Of a DNA stretch of 64,000 nt, positions 35,135-44,211 are shown piece after piece. Position 1 is the stretch's first letter. Each line of letters starts with the position of its first letter. Made by a program: the position numbers and the translations under genes. Origin of the DNA: Endobacterium cereale (GTDB lineage Bacteria; Pseudomonadota; Alphaproteobacteria; Rhizobiales; Rhizobiaceae); assembly GCF_009617585.1 (NCBI RefSeq), contig NZ_WIXI01000051.1, forward strand, positions 1-64,000, given 5' to 3'. Under the pieces are notes generated by a model. That model worked only from the letters and a program-made list of their open reading frames with translations. It ran no database searches and was not told the DNA's origin.

Positions 35135-36022
35135 ATGCTCGCGAACAATCAGACAAAGGCCCCCACGACCAGCCCCGGCCCCCTCGCCCGCGCCTTCGAG
35201 CGTTTTCGCTTCAACCGCGCGGCGATTTTTGGCGTGGCGATCATCATCCCGACATTCCTCGCCATCCTCACCTATCCACTGTGGTGGAGTTTCAAGCCGA
35301 ATGACATTGACCTCTTGGCCATGAATGCCGGGCCGAGCGCCAAACACTGGTTCGGCACCGATGGCGTCGGCCGCGATATCTTTGCCCGCGTCATGGATGG
35401 CGGACGGATATCGCTGCTCGTCGCGCTCACCTCGACGGTCATCTCCGCCATCATCGGTTTTCTCGTCGGCGCTATCTCGGCACTTGCCGGCCGCTGGGCG
35501 GATGCCGTCACCATGCGTTTTGTCGATCTGGTGATGACACTGCCGCCGGTCATCTTTCTGCTGGTGCTCGCCTCCATTGCCGGCACCGGCATCTGGCCGA
35601 CGGTGTTCGTCATTTCTCTTCTGTCCTGGCCCCTGTTGGCACGCATGGTGCGCTCGCGGCTCCTAGAGCTGCGCGAGCGTGACTTCGTGATGGCGGCAAG
35701 AGGCATGGGTGCCGGCCTGCCGCATCTTCTCTTCCGCCACGGTCTGCCGAACGCGATCGACATCCTTGTCGTCTTCGCGACGCTGCAGATCGCCAACGCC
35801 ATCCTGCTCGAAGCGGGCCTGTCCTTCCTGGGCTTGGGCATTGCCCCGCCCGCCGCAAGCTGGGGCAACATGCTGAACGCCGCGCGCTCTACTGCCGTGC
35901 TCGAACAATATCCTTGGCAATGGCTGTTTCCCGGCGGCGCGCTGGTCACCGCCGTGCTTGCCATCAATTTCATCGGCGACGGCCTTCGTGATGCCTTCGA
36001 CCCTCGTGCCGAACTGAACTGA
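35135..36022 (+). CDS. Dpp-type ABC permease 2 (DppC-like)
   Basis: This 295-residue permease has the DppC hallmarks HWFGTDGVGRDIFARVMDGGRISLLV, the EAA loop ERDFVMAARGMGAGLPHLLFRHGLPNA and the tail FIGDGLRDAFDPR. It ends inside a (GAACT)4 pentanucleotide repeat that carries TGA in all three frames. The aldolase gene follows after 30 bp. Confidence 0.93.
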   Translation: MLANNQTKAPTTSPGPLARAFERFRFNRAAIFGVAIIIPTFLAILTYPLWWSFKPNDIDLLAMNAGPSAKHWFGTDGVGRDIFARVMDGGRISLLVALTSTVISAIIGFLVGAISALAGRWADAVTMRFVDLVMTLPPVIFLLVLASIAGTGIWPTVFVISLLSWPLLARMVRSRLLELRERDFVMAARGMGAGLPHLLFRHGLPNAIDILVVFATLQIANAILLEAGLSFLGLGIAPPAASWGNMLNAARSTAVLEQYPWQWLFPGGALVTAVLAINFIGDGLRDAFDPRAELN

Positions 36023-36032
36023 ACTGAACTGA
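36011..36032. repeat. (GAACT)4 pentanucleotide repeat at the DppC-like stop codon
   Basis: Four perfect GAACT units followed by GA overlap the last codons and stop of the permease gene and run into its 3' spacer. Because 5 is not a multiple of 3, TGA occurs in every frame within the repeat. Changes in unit number would therefore alter only the last few residues. Confidence 0.9.
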
Positions 36033-36052
36033 CGATCAGAAAGAAAGAGAAC

Positions 36053-36970
36053 ATGAGCAAATTCAAGGGTGTCGTCCCTCCCGTCGTAACCCCGCTGAAT
36101 GCGGATTTCACCGTCGATTACCCGTCCTATACGCGGGTGCTCGAAAACCTGATCGAAGCCGGATGCCACGGCCTGTTCGTGCTCGGCTCCACCAGCGAGG
36201 TGGTTTTTCATGACGCGCAAACGAGACGCGAAATCATCGAGCACTCGGCCAAGATCATCAACGGACGCGTGCCGCTGATCGTCGGTGTTATCGATGCCAC
36301 GACCGATCTCGTCATCAATCATGCACGCATCGCCAAGGCGGCCGGTGCCGATGCGGTGGTGGTGACGGCGCCCTATTATACCGTCACCAGCCAGCCGGAA
36401 ATTCTCGACCACTTTCGTTACATCCGCGATGCCGTCGATGTGCCGCTGATCGCTTATGACATTCCCGTCTGCGTGCATGTCAAACTGCAGCGCCAGACGA
36501 GTGTGACGCTCGCCCGCGAAGGCACGATCATCGGCATCAAGGATTCCAGCGGCGATGACGGCAATTTCCGTTATGTCCTGCTCGATCTCGCCGACAAAAA
36601 GGATGTCTTCCTGATGACCGGTTCCGAGATCGTCGTCGACAATGCGCTGCTGATGGGCGCGCATGGCGTCGTGCCCGGCATCGCCAATGTCGATCCGCAT
36701 GGTTACGTCCGCCTTTGGGATGCCGCCCAGCGCGGCGACTGGCTTGCTGCCCGCAAGGAGCAGGAACGGCTTTGCCGGCTTTTTGAGATCGTTCGGGTGG
36801 GCGCTGGTCGCGTCAGCGGCGGCGCGTCCGGCATCGGCGCCTTCAAGGCGGCGATGAAGAGCCTCGGCATTATCGACACAACTCTCATGCCGCGCCCACG
36901 TGCCGCCCTCAACGACGCCGAAACCGCGAAGATCGACGAGATCCTGCGCGCGACTGGCCTGCTGCCTTGA
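36053..36970 (+). CDS. Dihydrodipicolinate-synthase-family aldolase 1
   Basis: This 305-residue class I (Schiff-base) aldolase/lyase has the TIM-barrel start GVVPPVVTPLNADFTVDYPS. The motif GLFVLGSTSEVV is present, with Ser where true DapA has Gly (GSTGE). The catalytic Tyr lies in LIAYDIPV and the Schiff-base Lys in GIKDSSGD. The relaxed motif and operon context argue against lysine biosynthesis. A catabolic role, such as cleaving or dehydrating a keto-sugar acid or hydroxyproline-type intermediate brought in by the importer, is more likely (inference). Confidence 0.9.
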   Translation: MSKFKGVVPPVVTPLNADFTVDYPSYTRVLENLIEAGCHGLFVLGSTSEVVFHDAQTRREIIEHSAKIINGRVPLIVGVIDATTDLVINHARIAKAAGADAVVVTAPYYTVTSQPEILDHFRYIRDAVDVPLIAYDIPVCVHVKLQRQTSVTLAREGTIIGIKDSSGDDGNFRYVLLDLADKKDVFLMTGSEIVVDNALLMGAHGVVPGIANVDPHGYVRLWDAAQRGDWLAARKEQERLCRLFEIVRVGAGRVSGGASGIGAFKAAMKSLGIIDTTLMPRPRAALNDAETAKIDEILRATGLLP

Positions 36971-36978
36971 GGAAAACC

Positions 36979-37995
36979 ATGCAACAGACCGCCGATACCA
37001 TACTCAACGTCAAGGGATTGCGGACCGTCTTTCGCGTTCGCGCCGGCGAAGTGACGGCGGTCAACGGCATAGACCTGTCGGTCGCAGCCGGCGAGACGTT
37101 GGCCCTTGTAGGCGAATCCGGCTCCGGCAAATCGGTGACCAGCCTGTCGGTGATGCGGCTTTTGACCCGCAAGATCGGCACAATCGCCGCCGGCAGCGTC
37201 CAACTGAGGCGCAAGGATGGCAGGGTCCGTGATCTCGTTTCGCTGAGTGAGGACGAGATGCGCAGCATTCGCGGCGACGATATCGGCATGGTGTTTCAGG
37301 AGCCGATGTCGAGCCTCAATCCCGTTTACACGATCGGTGACCAGATTTCGGAGCCGATCCGCATCCATCGCTGGGCGGACCGAAAAAGCGCGATGGATGC
37401 GGCCATTTCCCTGCTCGACAGTGTCGGCATTCCCGATGCTGCGCGCCGGGTCAAACAGTATCCGCACGAGCTTTCGGGCGGCATGCGCCAGCGCGCGACG
37501 ATTGCCATGGCGCTCGCCTGCGATCCGACGCTGCTGATTGCGGATGAACCGACGACTGCGCTCGACGTCACCATTCAGGCGCAAATCCTCGATCTGTTGC
37601 AGAAACTCCAGAGAGAGCGTGGCATGGCCATGCTGTTCGTCACCCACAATCTAGGTGTGGTGGCCGAAATCGCCCACCGGGTGGCGGTGATGTATGCCGG
37701 GCGTATCGTCGAAACCGGGCCGGTGGCTGAGGTTTTTCGCAAACCCAAACACCCCTATACGATGGGCCTGCTCGCCTCGATGCCAAAGCTCGGCGACGCC
37801 ACGCGAATGAAACAGGCCGGCGAAAAACTGACAGCCATTCCCGGCGTGGTGCCAAGCCTGATGAACATGCCGACCGGCTGTGCTTTTGAACCGCGCTGTC
37901 GGTTCGCGACAGAAGACTGTCGCAAGACCGTGCCGCCGCTTTTCGATGTCGATGCGCAGCACAAGAGCCGCTGCATCCACTGGCAGGAGATTTGA
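36979..37995 (+). CDS. Dpp-type ABC ATPase 1 (DppD-like)
   Basis: This 338-residue ATPase has Walker A GESGSGKSV, Q-loop MVFQEPMSSLNP, signature LSGGMRQRATIAMAL and Walker B LLIADEPTTALDVT. The oligopeptide-type C-terminal extension carries the Cys-containing CAFEPRCRFATEDC motif, which in some Dpp/Opp ATPases binds an Fe-S cluster. ATG 36979 is preferred over an in-frame TTG at 36967. It overlaps nothing; the second ATPase gene begins directly after its stop. Confidence 0.92.
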   Translation: MQQTADTILNVKGLRTVFRVRAGEVTAVNGIDLSVAAGETLALVGESGSGKSVTSLSVMRLLTRKIGTIAAGSVQLRRKDGRVRDLVSLSEDEMRSIRGDDIGMVFQEPMSSLNPVYTIGDQISEPIRIHRWADRKSAMDAAISLLDSVGIPDAARRVKQYPHELSGGMRQRATIAMALACDPTLLIADEPTTALDVTIQAQILDLLQKLQRERGMAMLFVTHNLGVVAEIAHRVAVMYAGRIVETGPVAEVFRKPKHPYTMGLLASMPKLGDATRMKQAGEKLTAIPGVVPSLMNMPTGCAFEPRCRFATEDCRKTVPPLFDVDAQHKSRCIHWQEI

Positions 37996-38961
37996 ATGCG
38001 TGAACAGTTGCTTCAAGTCCGTGATCTGGCGAAACACTATACGAGCAATGGCTCGAAACTGACGATCCTGCAGAATATTTCCTTCGATATCGGCAGGGGC
38101 GAGGTCGTCGGGCTGGTGGGCGAATCCGGTAGCGGCAAGACCACGATCGGCCGTTCGGTCCTGCGATTGATCGAACCATCGGACGGAAGTGTTCGTTTTG
38201 ACGGCAAGGAACTGACGGACCTGTCGGCCACACAGATGCGCCGTGCCCGCCCGCGCATGCAATATATCTTTCAGGATCCGTTCGCGAGCCTCTCTCCCCG
38301 CATGACGATCGGCGAGATTCTGACCGAGGGGTTGAAAATCCAGGGCATCGGCACATCGAAGGAACGGCTGGTGCGCGCCCGCAAGGCGCTCGAACAGGTC
38401 GATCTGCCCGCCGATTCGGTTTCCCGGTACGCCCATGAATTCTCCGGTGGTCAGCGGCAGCGGATCGGCATTGCGCGTGCCCTGACGCTTCAGCCGGAAT
38501 TTCTGGTCGCCGACGAACCGGTTTCCGCGCTCGACGTGTCGATCCAGGCGCAGGTGATCAACCTTCTGCGCGACCTGCAGCAGCGGCTGGGCCTGACCAT
38601 GCTGTTCATCAGCCATGATCTCGCCGTGGTTGAATATATCTGCGACCGGGTGATCGTCCTTTATCTCGGACGGATCATGGAAATCGCGCCCAGCGCCGAG
38701 CTTTATGCCGATCCGCACCACCCCTATACGCAGGCGCTTCTATCCGCGATCCCTTCACCCGATCCCGACGCCCGTCGCAACCGGCAGATTTTGAAAGGCG
38801 ACATTCCCAGCCCCGCCAATCCGCCAAGCGGCTGCGTTTTTCGCACACGATGTCCAAAGGCATTGCCGAAATGCGCCGAGGTTGTGCCGGAATTGCGCGA
38901 AACTTCGCCGGGGCGCTTCAAGGCCTGCATTCGCGACGATTTGAATGAGATCGCGTCATGA
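37996..38961 (+). CDS. Dpp-type ABC ATPase 2 (DppF-like)
   Basis: This 321-residue ATPase has Walker A GESGSGKTT, YIFQDPFASLSPRM, signature FSGGQRQRIGIARAL and Walker B FLVADEPVSALDVS. The C-terminal segment GCVFRTRCPKALPKC resembles the one in its partner. Together the two ATPases power the two permeases upstream. It ends overlapping the start of the second aldolase gene by 4 bp. Confidence 0.92.
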   Translation: MREQLLQVRDLAKHYTSNGSKLTILQNISFDIGRGEVVGLVGESGSGKTTIGRSVLRLIEPSDGSVRFDGKELTDLSATQMRRARPRMQYIFQDPFASLSPRMTIGEILTEGLKIQGIGTSKERLVRARKALEQVDLPADSVSRYAHEFSGGQRQRIGIARALTLQPEFLVADEPVSALDVSIQAQVINLLRDLQQRLGLTMLFISHDLAVVEYICDRVIVLYLGRIMEIAPSAELYADPHHPYTQALLSAIPSPDPDARRNRQILKGDIPSPANPPSGCVFRTRCPKALPKCAEVVPELRETSPGRFKACIRDDLNEIAS

Positions 38962-39917
38962 CCCGTCGCCACCCTATCGCCGGAAACTGGGCCAGTCTTC
39001 TTCTGCCGATCCGTGATGACGACAGTATCGATTTTGCCGCGTTGGCCGACGAGATCGATATCCTGATCGAGGCACGGGTCGACGGCATCTATTCGAACGG
39101 AACAGCCGGCGAGTTTCATAACCAGACGGAGGCGGAATACGACCAGATCCAGTCTCTTCTTGCAGATCGTTGCCGACCTGCGGACATGCCTTTTGTGATC
39201 GGCGCCTGCCAGCCGGACCCGATCATCATGCTGGAACGCCTGCGCCGCGCCGCGCTACATCGGCCAACGGCCATTCAGGTGATCCTGCCCGACTGGTGGC
39301 CGTTGACCAATGCCGAAGCCATCGACTTTCTGAAGCGGGCATCTGACCTCGCCGATGGCATTCCGCTTATTCTCTACAATCCCCCGCATGCCAAGCGCGT
39401 GCTTTCGCCCGTGGATCTGGCTGCTGCGTGCATTCCCTGCCCGTCCGTTATCGGCATCAAGCTCGCCGATGGCGACGGTGACTGGTATGCCGAAGCGCGG
39501 CACCACCTCGCCGAATTCGCTCTGTTCGTTCCCGGCCATCATCTGGCGACGGGGATGCGAGAGGGCGTGGCCGTAAGCGCCTTTTCCAATGTCGCCTGCC
39601 TCAGCCCTTCCTGTGCGCAGGCATGGACCGACCTGATGAAGACCGATCTCGAAACAGCTCTGGCCATCGAAGCCCGCCTCTGCACTTTCATGAACGATCA
39701 CATCGTTCCATTGCGCATCAACGAAGGATATTCGAACGCGGCCTTGGACAAGCTGCTATGCGCCATTGGCAATTGGGGGCCGGTCGGCACGCGGTTGCGT
39801 TGGCCATACCGGTCTGTCGACAGTTATCAAGTTGAACGACTTGCAGCTGTCGCAAAGAACTGTCTACCTGAGCTATTGCAAACCACCGCCTATCGTGAAC
39901 GTACCCGTCAAAAGTGA
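38958..39917 (+). CDS. Dihydrodipicolinate-synthase-family aldolase 2
   Basis: This 319-residue paralogue is distant from the aldolase at 36.1 kb. It keeps the barrel start (GNWASLLLPIRDDDSIDFAA), the motif GIYSNGTAGEFHNQ, the catalytic Tyr in LILYNPPHAKRV and the Schiff-base Lys in GIKLADGDGDWY. The stretch after the Lys lacks the DSSGD seen in its paralogue. It ends the operon. Two divergent copies suggest two successive or alternative C-C/C-O cleavage steps, or a heteromeric enzyme. Confidence 0.9.
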   Translation: MTRRHPIAGNWASLLLPIRDDDSIDFAALADEIDILIEARVDGIYSNGTAGEFHNQTEAEYDQIQSLLADRCRPADMPFVIGACQPDPIIMLERLRRAALHRPTAIQVILPDWWPLTNAEAIDFLKRASDLADGIPLILYNPPHAKRVLSPVDLAAACIPCPSVIGIKLADGDGDWYAEARHHLAEFALFVPGHHLATGMREGVAVSAFSNVACLSPSCAQAWTDLMKTDLETALAIEARLCTFMNDHIVPLRINEGYSNAALDKLLCAIGNWGPVGTRLRWPYRSVDSYQVERLAAVAKNCLPELLQTTAYRERTRQK

Positions 39918-39990
39918 GATTCTTAGCAATGTAACACTGAAACGCAGGTACATCGTCTTGATGAAGGTCGAACCTTTGGCCACCTATTTG

Positions 39991-41172
39991 TCATGAACTG
40001 AGAGGCAGGGGACCGGTGCCCTCGCTTAGAATTGCAAGATATCGTCGATAGCTGAACACGCGGCCACGCTTGCGGCCGGTTACCTCATCAACGATGCCCA
40101 ATCGCTCCAGATCGGCAAGAGCAGCGTTGACCGTAGGTGCGGACAGGCCTGTAATCTGAACAATCTGGTTGGCAGTATGGAAAGGATTCTGCTGGAATAG
40201 CTCGTGAATGCGAAGGGCCGAGCCTGCTCTATCACTCGCCATCGTGATCCGCTCCCGATCTTCCTTGAAAAGATCGACGATTTGGGTCGCAGCTTCAAAC
40301 GCTTGATTGGCAGTGTCAGCGACACCGGTCAGGAAAAAGTCCAGCCAGGCTTCCCAGTTTCCATTTTCGCGGACTTCCTGCAGCAAACGATAATACTCTC
40401 TCCGATGGGACTTCAGATAGAGGCTGAGGTAGAGCAGCGGCTTTCGCAAAACGCCGTTCATGCACAGATACAGGGTTACAAGCAGACGGCCGATACGACC
40501 ATTACCATCGAGAAACGGATGGATCGTTTCAAACTGTACATGCAGTAGGCCAGCTTTGATCAGTGCCGGCAACCGCGACTGGTCGTCATGCATGAACCGC
40601 TCGAACGCATCCAGGCAACCGGACATTTCAGTGACGGGTGGGGGCACAAAGAGGGCGTTACCGGGCCGCGTTCCGCCAATCCAATTTTGCGAGCGGCGGA
40701 ATTCTCCAGGATCCTTGGTGCCTCCTCGCCCACTGTGTAGGAGCCTGGCGTGCATTTCACGGATCAGTCGCAACGACATGGGAAGCGTTTCCAGTCGTTC
40801 CAAACCATACATCATGGCGTCAACGTAGTTGGATACCTCACGAATATCATCAACCGGTTGGCCCGCCTGAGCTTCCGTCTCAAACCGCAAGAGGTCGGAA
40901 AGCGTCGACTGCGTGCCTTCAATCTGCGAGGAAAGAACAGCTTCCTTTCTCACATACATATAAAGGAACAACTCCTGTCGCGGCAGCAGCATTGTAATAC
41001 CGTCCAGACGTCCCAGCGCGCGCTCGGCCAGGCTGAGACGTTCCAGCAATGAAAGCACATCGATCACCGGCTCGGGCGGCAATGGTGGGGGAACGAACGC
41101 CCGCACCGTTTCACTGGCGGCGATCGTTTCGACGAAACGACCCATGCGATTTTTGGATGCGGAATCAGACAT
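39991..41172 (-). CDS. Fic-domain protein (AMPylase family) with inhibitory motif
   Basis: This 393-residue protein has the Fic core HPFLDGNGRIGR at residues 218-229, so the catalytic His and phosphate-binding loop are intact. An N-terminal inhibitory motif of the (S/T)xxxE(G/N) type, SSQIEG, is at 81-86 and makes it class II (self-inhibited). The Fic_N region (LLPRQELFLYMYVRKEAVL) and a C-terminal winged helix (HTANQIVQITGLSAPTVNAALADLERLG, residues ~340-367) are also present. Fic enzymes transfer AMP or other phospho-groups to target proteins. It stands alone next to a broken recombinase and could be TA-like or DNA-responsive. Confidence 0.92.
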   Translation of the reverse strand: MSDSASKNRMGRFVETIAASETVRAFVPPPLPPEPVIDVLSLLERLSLAERALGRLDGITMLLPRQELFLYMYVRKEAVLSSQIEGTQSTLSDLLRFETEAQAGQPVDDIREVSNYVDAMMYGLERLETLPMSLRLIREMHARLLHSGRGGTKDPGEFRRSQNWIGGTRPGNALFVPPPVTEMSGCLDAFERFMHDDQSRLPALIKAGLLHVQFETIHPFLDGNGRIGRLLVTLYLCMNGVLRKPLLYLSLYLKSHRREYYRLLQEVRENGNWEAWLDFFLTGVADTANQAFEAATQIVDLFKEDRERITMASDRAGSALRIHELFQQNPFHTANQIVQITGLSAPTVNAALADLERLGIVDEVTGRKRGRVFSYRRYLAILSEGTGPLPLSS

Positions 41173-41420
41173 AACTCATTATCAGCGCCAGCCACTATTT
41201 AAACAAGGCGCCTTCAATTTAATTAACCGACAAACTTAGATAAGCAAGCTTAATTAACGACGCGGGGAACTCCCAAGCTTTGATGCCGAGTGATTTGTTT
41301 CAAGGCATCAACCTGAGGATCAGGCAGGTTTGAAAGTGCACGCCCGATACATCCTTTTTTAAAGCTCGCCTCATATTCCCGCTCGCCCTCGGCACTGGTG
41401 CCGAGAGAAACGGAATAAGC

Positions 41421-43979
41421 ATGCCCAAACAAGACATTTCATCACGCCATTTTCAGCGAAAGATATCCGAATTCTGCGAGCTGCGTATAGCGCCGAACAC
41501 ATCCAGGCGGGTACTGGAGAACATCCGTCCCTATCTGGTCAGTTTGATCATATACCGGAAATCGCCCCCACTCCTGAATGGTCGCATCGACTGGTCCACG
41601 ATCAGACAGGCCTGTGGAATCGAAGCTGAGCTGACCACTGAATTGAAAAAGCAGCTCCGGCCGGGCTTGGATGCCATTATCCGATGGCTCGGCGCAACAT
41701 CAGCAACTGAAGAGAGGCGGACACCAAAGCCAACAGTCCGCTTGGGCAAGATTGCACCCGCCAAGAACACAAGTTCCGCATCGTCAACCAGAAAGCCGCA
41801 ACGCGCGGCGGCAGACGGCACCTTTGCCCGCTCTACATCGCCAACGCGCGGGCCTGCACCGAAACCAATCAGTCCGTTCCCTGAACCACTGTTCGAAGCG
41901 GAAAAAGACCCGGCAAGTTTTCAGGATGCATTGGCCTATCATATGCGCCGCTTCGGCGACACCTACTGGCAACTCTACCGCGCCGTTGTGCAACTGAATG
42001 AGACTTTCGACAACAAGACGCTACTATCGTGGATCCAAGGCGAGCGCGTGCCAAGATCTGTCGCAAGTTTTGAAATCCTGCGACGCATCGAGCGACGCTA
42101 TCGACTTTCTGAAGGATATTTCAAGGAGAAGCTGCCGCATCAGGCGCGCTCGCTTTATGGTCATGACCTCGGTGATATCAGTCCGGCTGAGCGGCGCAGA
42201 ATGTCGTTGCATCTTCCGGATGATTTCAGCAGCCTGCCCTTTACCAAGCGTCAGGAGATCGTCGATTGGGTACGCCGGGTGATCATTTCCGGCGCGACGG
42301 AATACCGCCGGTATCAGGCAGCGGCCGTCAAGCAGCGTTATGCCATCCGCTTCCCCGGAGTAACATATGGCGGAAGTCCTCTATCGCCCAGATCCTTGGC
42401 ATGCGCCGTCGGCGAAAATCAGAATGTAGTGCCTGAGTTTGATGATCCTGATCTACTCTCCGGCGTCGTCGACGCGCCACCGAGACTTGCCATGGAAATG
42501 GCTGACCTCATCCGTTTCAAAACCTCGACACTGACTGCGATTGGTTTCCAACGAAATGGCGTCTGGGGTGAGGAAACGGCCTCTCAGAAGATCGAACATC
42601 TTGGCTTGATGTTCGGCGCGCTGGCCGCCTCGCCAAACGGTGCCGTAAAAGGTCGCGGCGTGCCAGTCAGCCATTTGAGCTTCGGCCTCCTTGTCTTCCC
42701 CGGCGTTTGGGATTGGTACCTTCAATGGCGCGAACAGCGCCGCGGCTTTTATACCAAATGGGAAGAAGACATGCTGATGGTAGCACAGGCTCTTACTCGC
42801 GCCGATGTCGGCTGAATTCGACAGCATCCGGAACTGCTCAAGAACGTCAGACCTATCGAAGGCTTGATTGAGCACGAAGAGATCGAGTTCGCAGGCCGCG
42901 ACTGGCATGGTGCCTGCGATGCGTTTCATCGCCATGCCGCCAACCGATCCAAGGAAATACAGCGTGTCATGCGCGTCCATCGCGATCCGTTCGAACCGAT
43001 CATGTGTGTCCTTGAAGCGGACAGTCCACTGGAGGAATATCGCAAGATCACCGAATGAAATTCTGAAACGCATGCCGGATGAAAGCCGATATCCTCGGTC
43101 GGCGGCCGAAGCCGTACGCTCATTCCTGCTTCGCATGCCGCCAACCGATCCAAGGAAATACAGCGTGTCATGCGCGTCCATCGCGATCCATTCGAACCGA
43201 TCATGTGTGTCCTTGAAGCGGACAGTCCACTGGCGGAATATCGCAAGATCACCGATGAAATTCTGAAACGCATGCCGGATGAAAGCCGATATCCTCGGTC
43301 GGCGGCCGAAGCCGTACGCTCATTCCTGCTTCTCCGTCTTGGATTGCATCTCGGTCTTCGACAGAAGAACCTTCGCCAGTTGCGTGTCTGTCCGCGTGGG
43401 CATCACCCGACATCGGAACGCAGGCTTGAGGACATGAGATGTGGCGAGCTACGCTGGAGCGATCGCGATCATGGGAGGGAAGTCCTGATCCCATCAGTCG
43501 CATTCAAGAACTCGGGCTCATCCTTCTTCGGGCAGAAGCCATTTCGACTGATCCTGCCGGACCTGCTTGACCTATACAAATATCTCGATGCTTATATCGA
43601 TCGCCATCGAGCTGCACTGCTAGATGGTGCCAAAGATCCCGGCACCCTCTTCGTCAAAACGGTGAAAACGATCAGCATCGATGCGGCTTACAACTCCACC
43701 ACCTTCTACGAAGCCTGGCGGACGGTCATACAACGATACGGCATTTACAATCCTTACACCGGACGAGGTGCAATCAAGGGACTGCTGCCGCATGGGCTCC
43801 ATAACCTGCGGGACATTCTTGCGACGCATATCCTGAAGCAGACCGGATCATATGAGCAGGCGAGCTACGCCATTCAGGACACGCCCGATGTCGTGCAGCA
43901 GCACTACGGCCGCTTCCTGCCGCAGGACAAGGCTGCTCTTGCTGCTAAGATCCTCAATCAAGTCTGGGAAGCGGCATAA
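41421..43979 (+). pseudogene. Large tyrosine-recombinase-like gene, broken and partly duplicated
   Basis: The first 464 codons are open and include an HTH-like segment (DNKTLLSWIQGERVPRSVASF). A TGA at 42813-42815 interrupts the frame, which then continues as IRQHPELLKNVRPIEGLIEHEE. A 200-bp segment is duplicated in tandem (42933-43133 and 43134-43333). The first copy has one extra A near 43050, which stops the frame at 43058. The frame after the second copy runs to 43979 and carries recombinase boxes: LGLHLGLRQKNLRQLR (Arg I), HGLHNLRDILATHIL (His-x-x-Arg) and VQQHYGRF (Tyr). Deleting one repeat restores a 786-codon frame with only the TGA left. The N-terminal 400 residues match no family I know. 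Confidence 0.75.
42933..43333. repeat. 200-bp tandem duplication inside the recombinase gene
   Basis: Two nearly identical copies lie head to tail, 42933-43133 and 43134-43333. I see about three differences: one A insertion in the first copy (ACCGAATGA against ACCGATGA), one G/A change (GATCCGTTC against GATCCATTC) and one A/C change (GGAGGAATA against GGCGGAATA). So few differences indicate a recent event. Confidence 0.92.
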
Positions 43980-43993
43980 GGCGGATTGAGCCA

Positions 43994-44033
43994 TTCAACC
44001 CGAATGTGAAGAGCATTTCGCATCCGGGTTGAA
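43994..44033. terminator. Hairpin after the recombinase gene
   Basis: TTCAACCCGAATGTG pairs with CGCATCCGGGTTGAA (13 of 15 positions) around a 10-base loop, 15 bp after the stop. No T-run follows, so it may be a weak or Rho-dependent end. Confidence 0.45.
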
Positions 44034-44049
44034 TAGCCCCAGTCTTTAG

Positions 44050-44076
44050 CTTGAACGGATATGAACTCACGACGAC
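44050..44076. repeat. Weak tRNA T-arm-like scar, copy 5
   Basis: CTTGAACGGATATGAACTCACGAC matches copy 2 (19612) at about 18 of 27 positions. It sits between the broken recombinase and the hydrolase gene. Weak alone; listed because its position fits the pattern. Confidence 0.25.
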
Positions 44077-44211
44077 GCTGTTCTCCGGCGACCAACTCTC
44101 TGATCTCCTTGAAGATCAATCTGATCAATCGTTGAGCGACTGAACGCCTCCGCTCGCGCCTGTTACTACAAACCGTTGTTCTTCGTCAGAACCAAGCGCC
44201 CTTGCAAACCA

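Noticed and set aside
36011..36032. (GAACT)4 as a phase-variation switch
   Set aside because: Every frame hits TGA within the tract, so unit changes cannot switch the gene off; only a minor tail effect is possible.
41250..41432. Minus-strand ORF of 60 codons before the recombinase gene
   Set aside because: Tail GVPRVVN looks protein-like, but it overlaps the recombinase start and has no recognisable start region; at most a relic.
42864..43266. Separate small genes inside the duplicated segment
   Set aside because: They are frame fragments of the recombinase and its repeat, without their own ribosome sites.
43000..43333. CRISPR array or transposon ends at the 200-bp repeat
   Set aside because: Only two long copies, head to tail without spacers, inside a coding frame; it is a simple tandem duplication.
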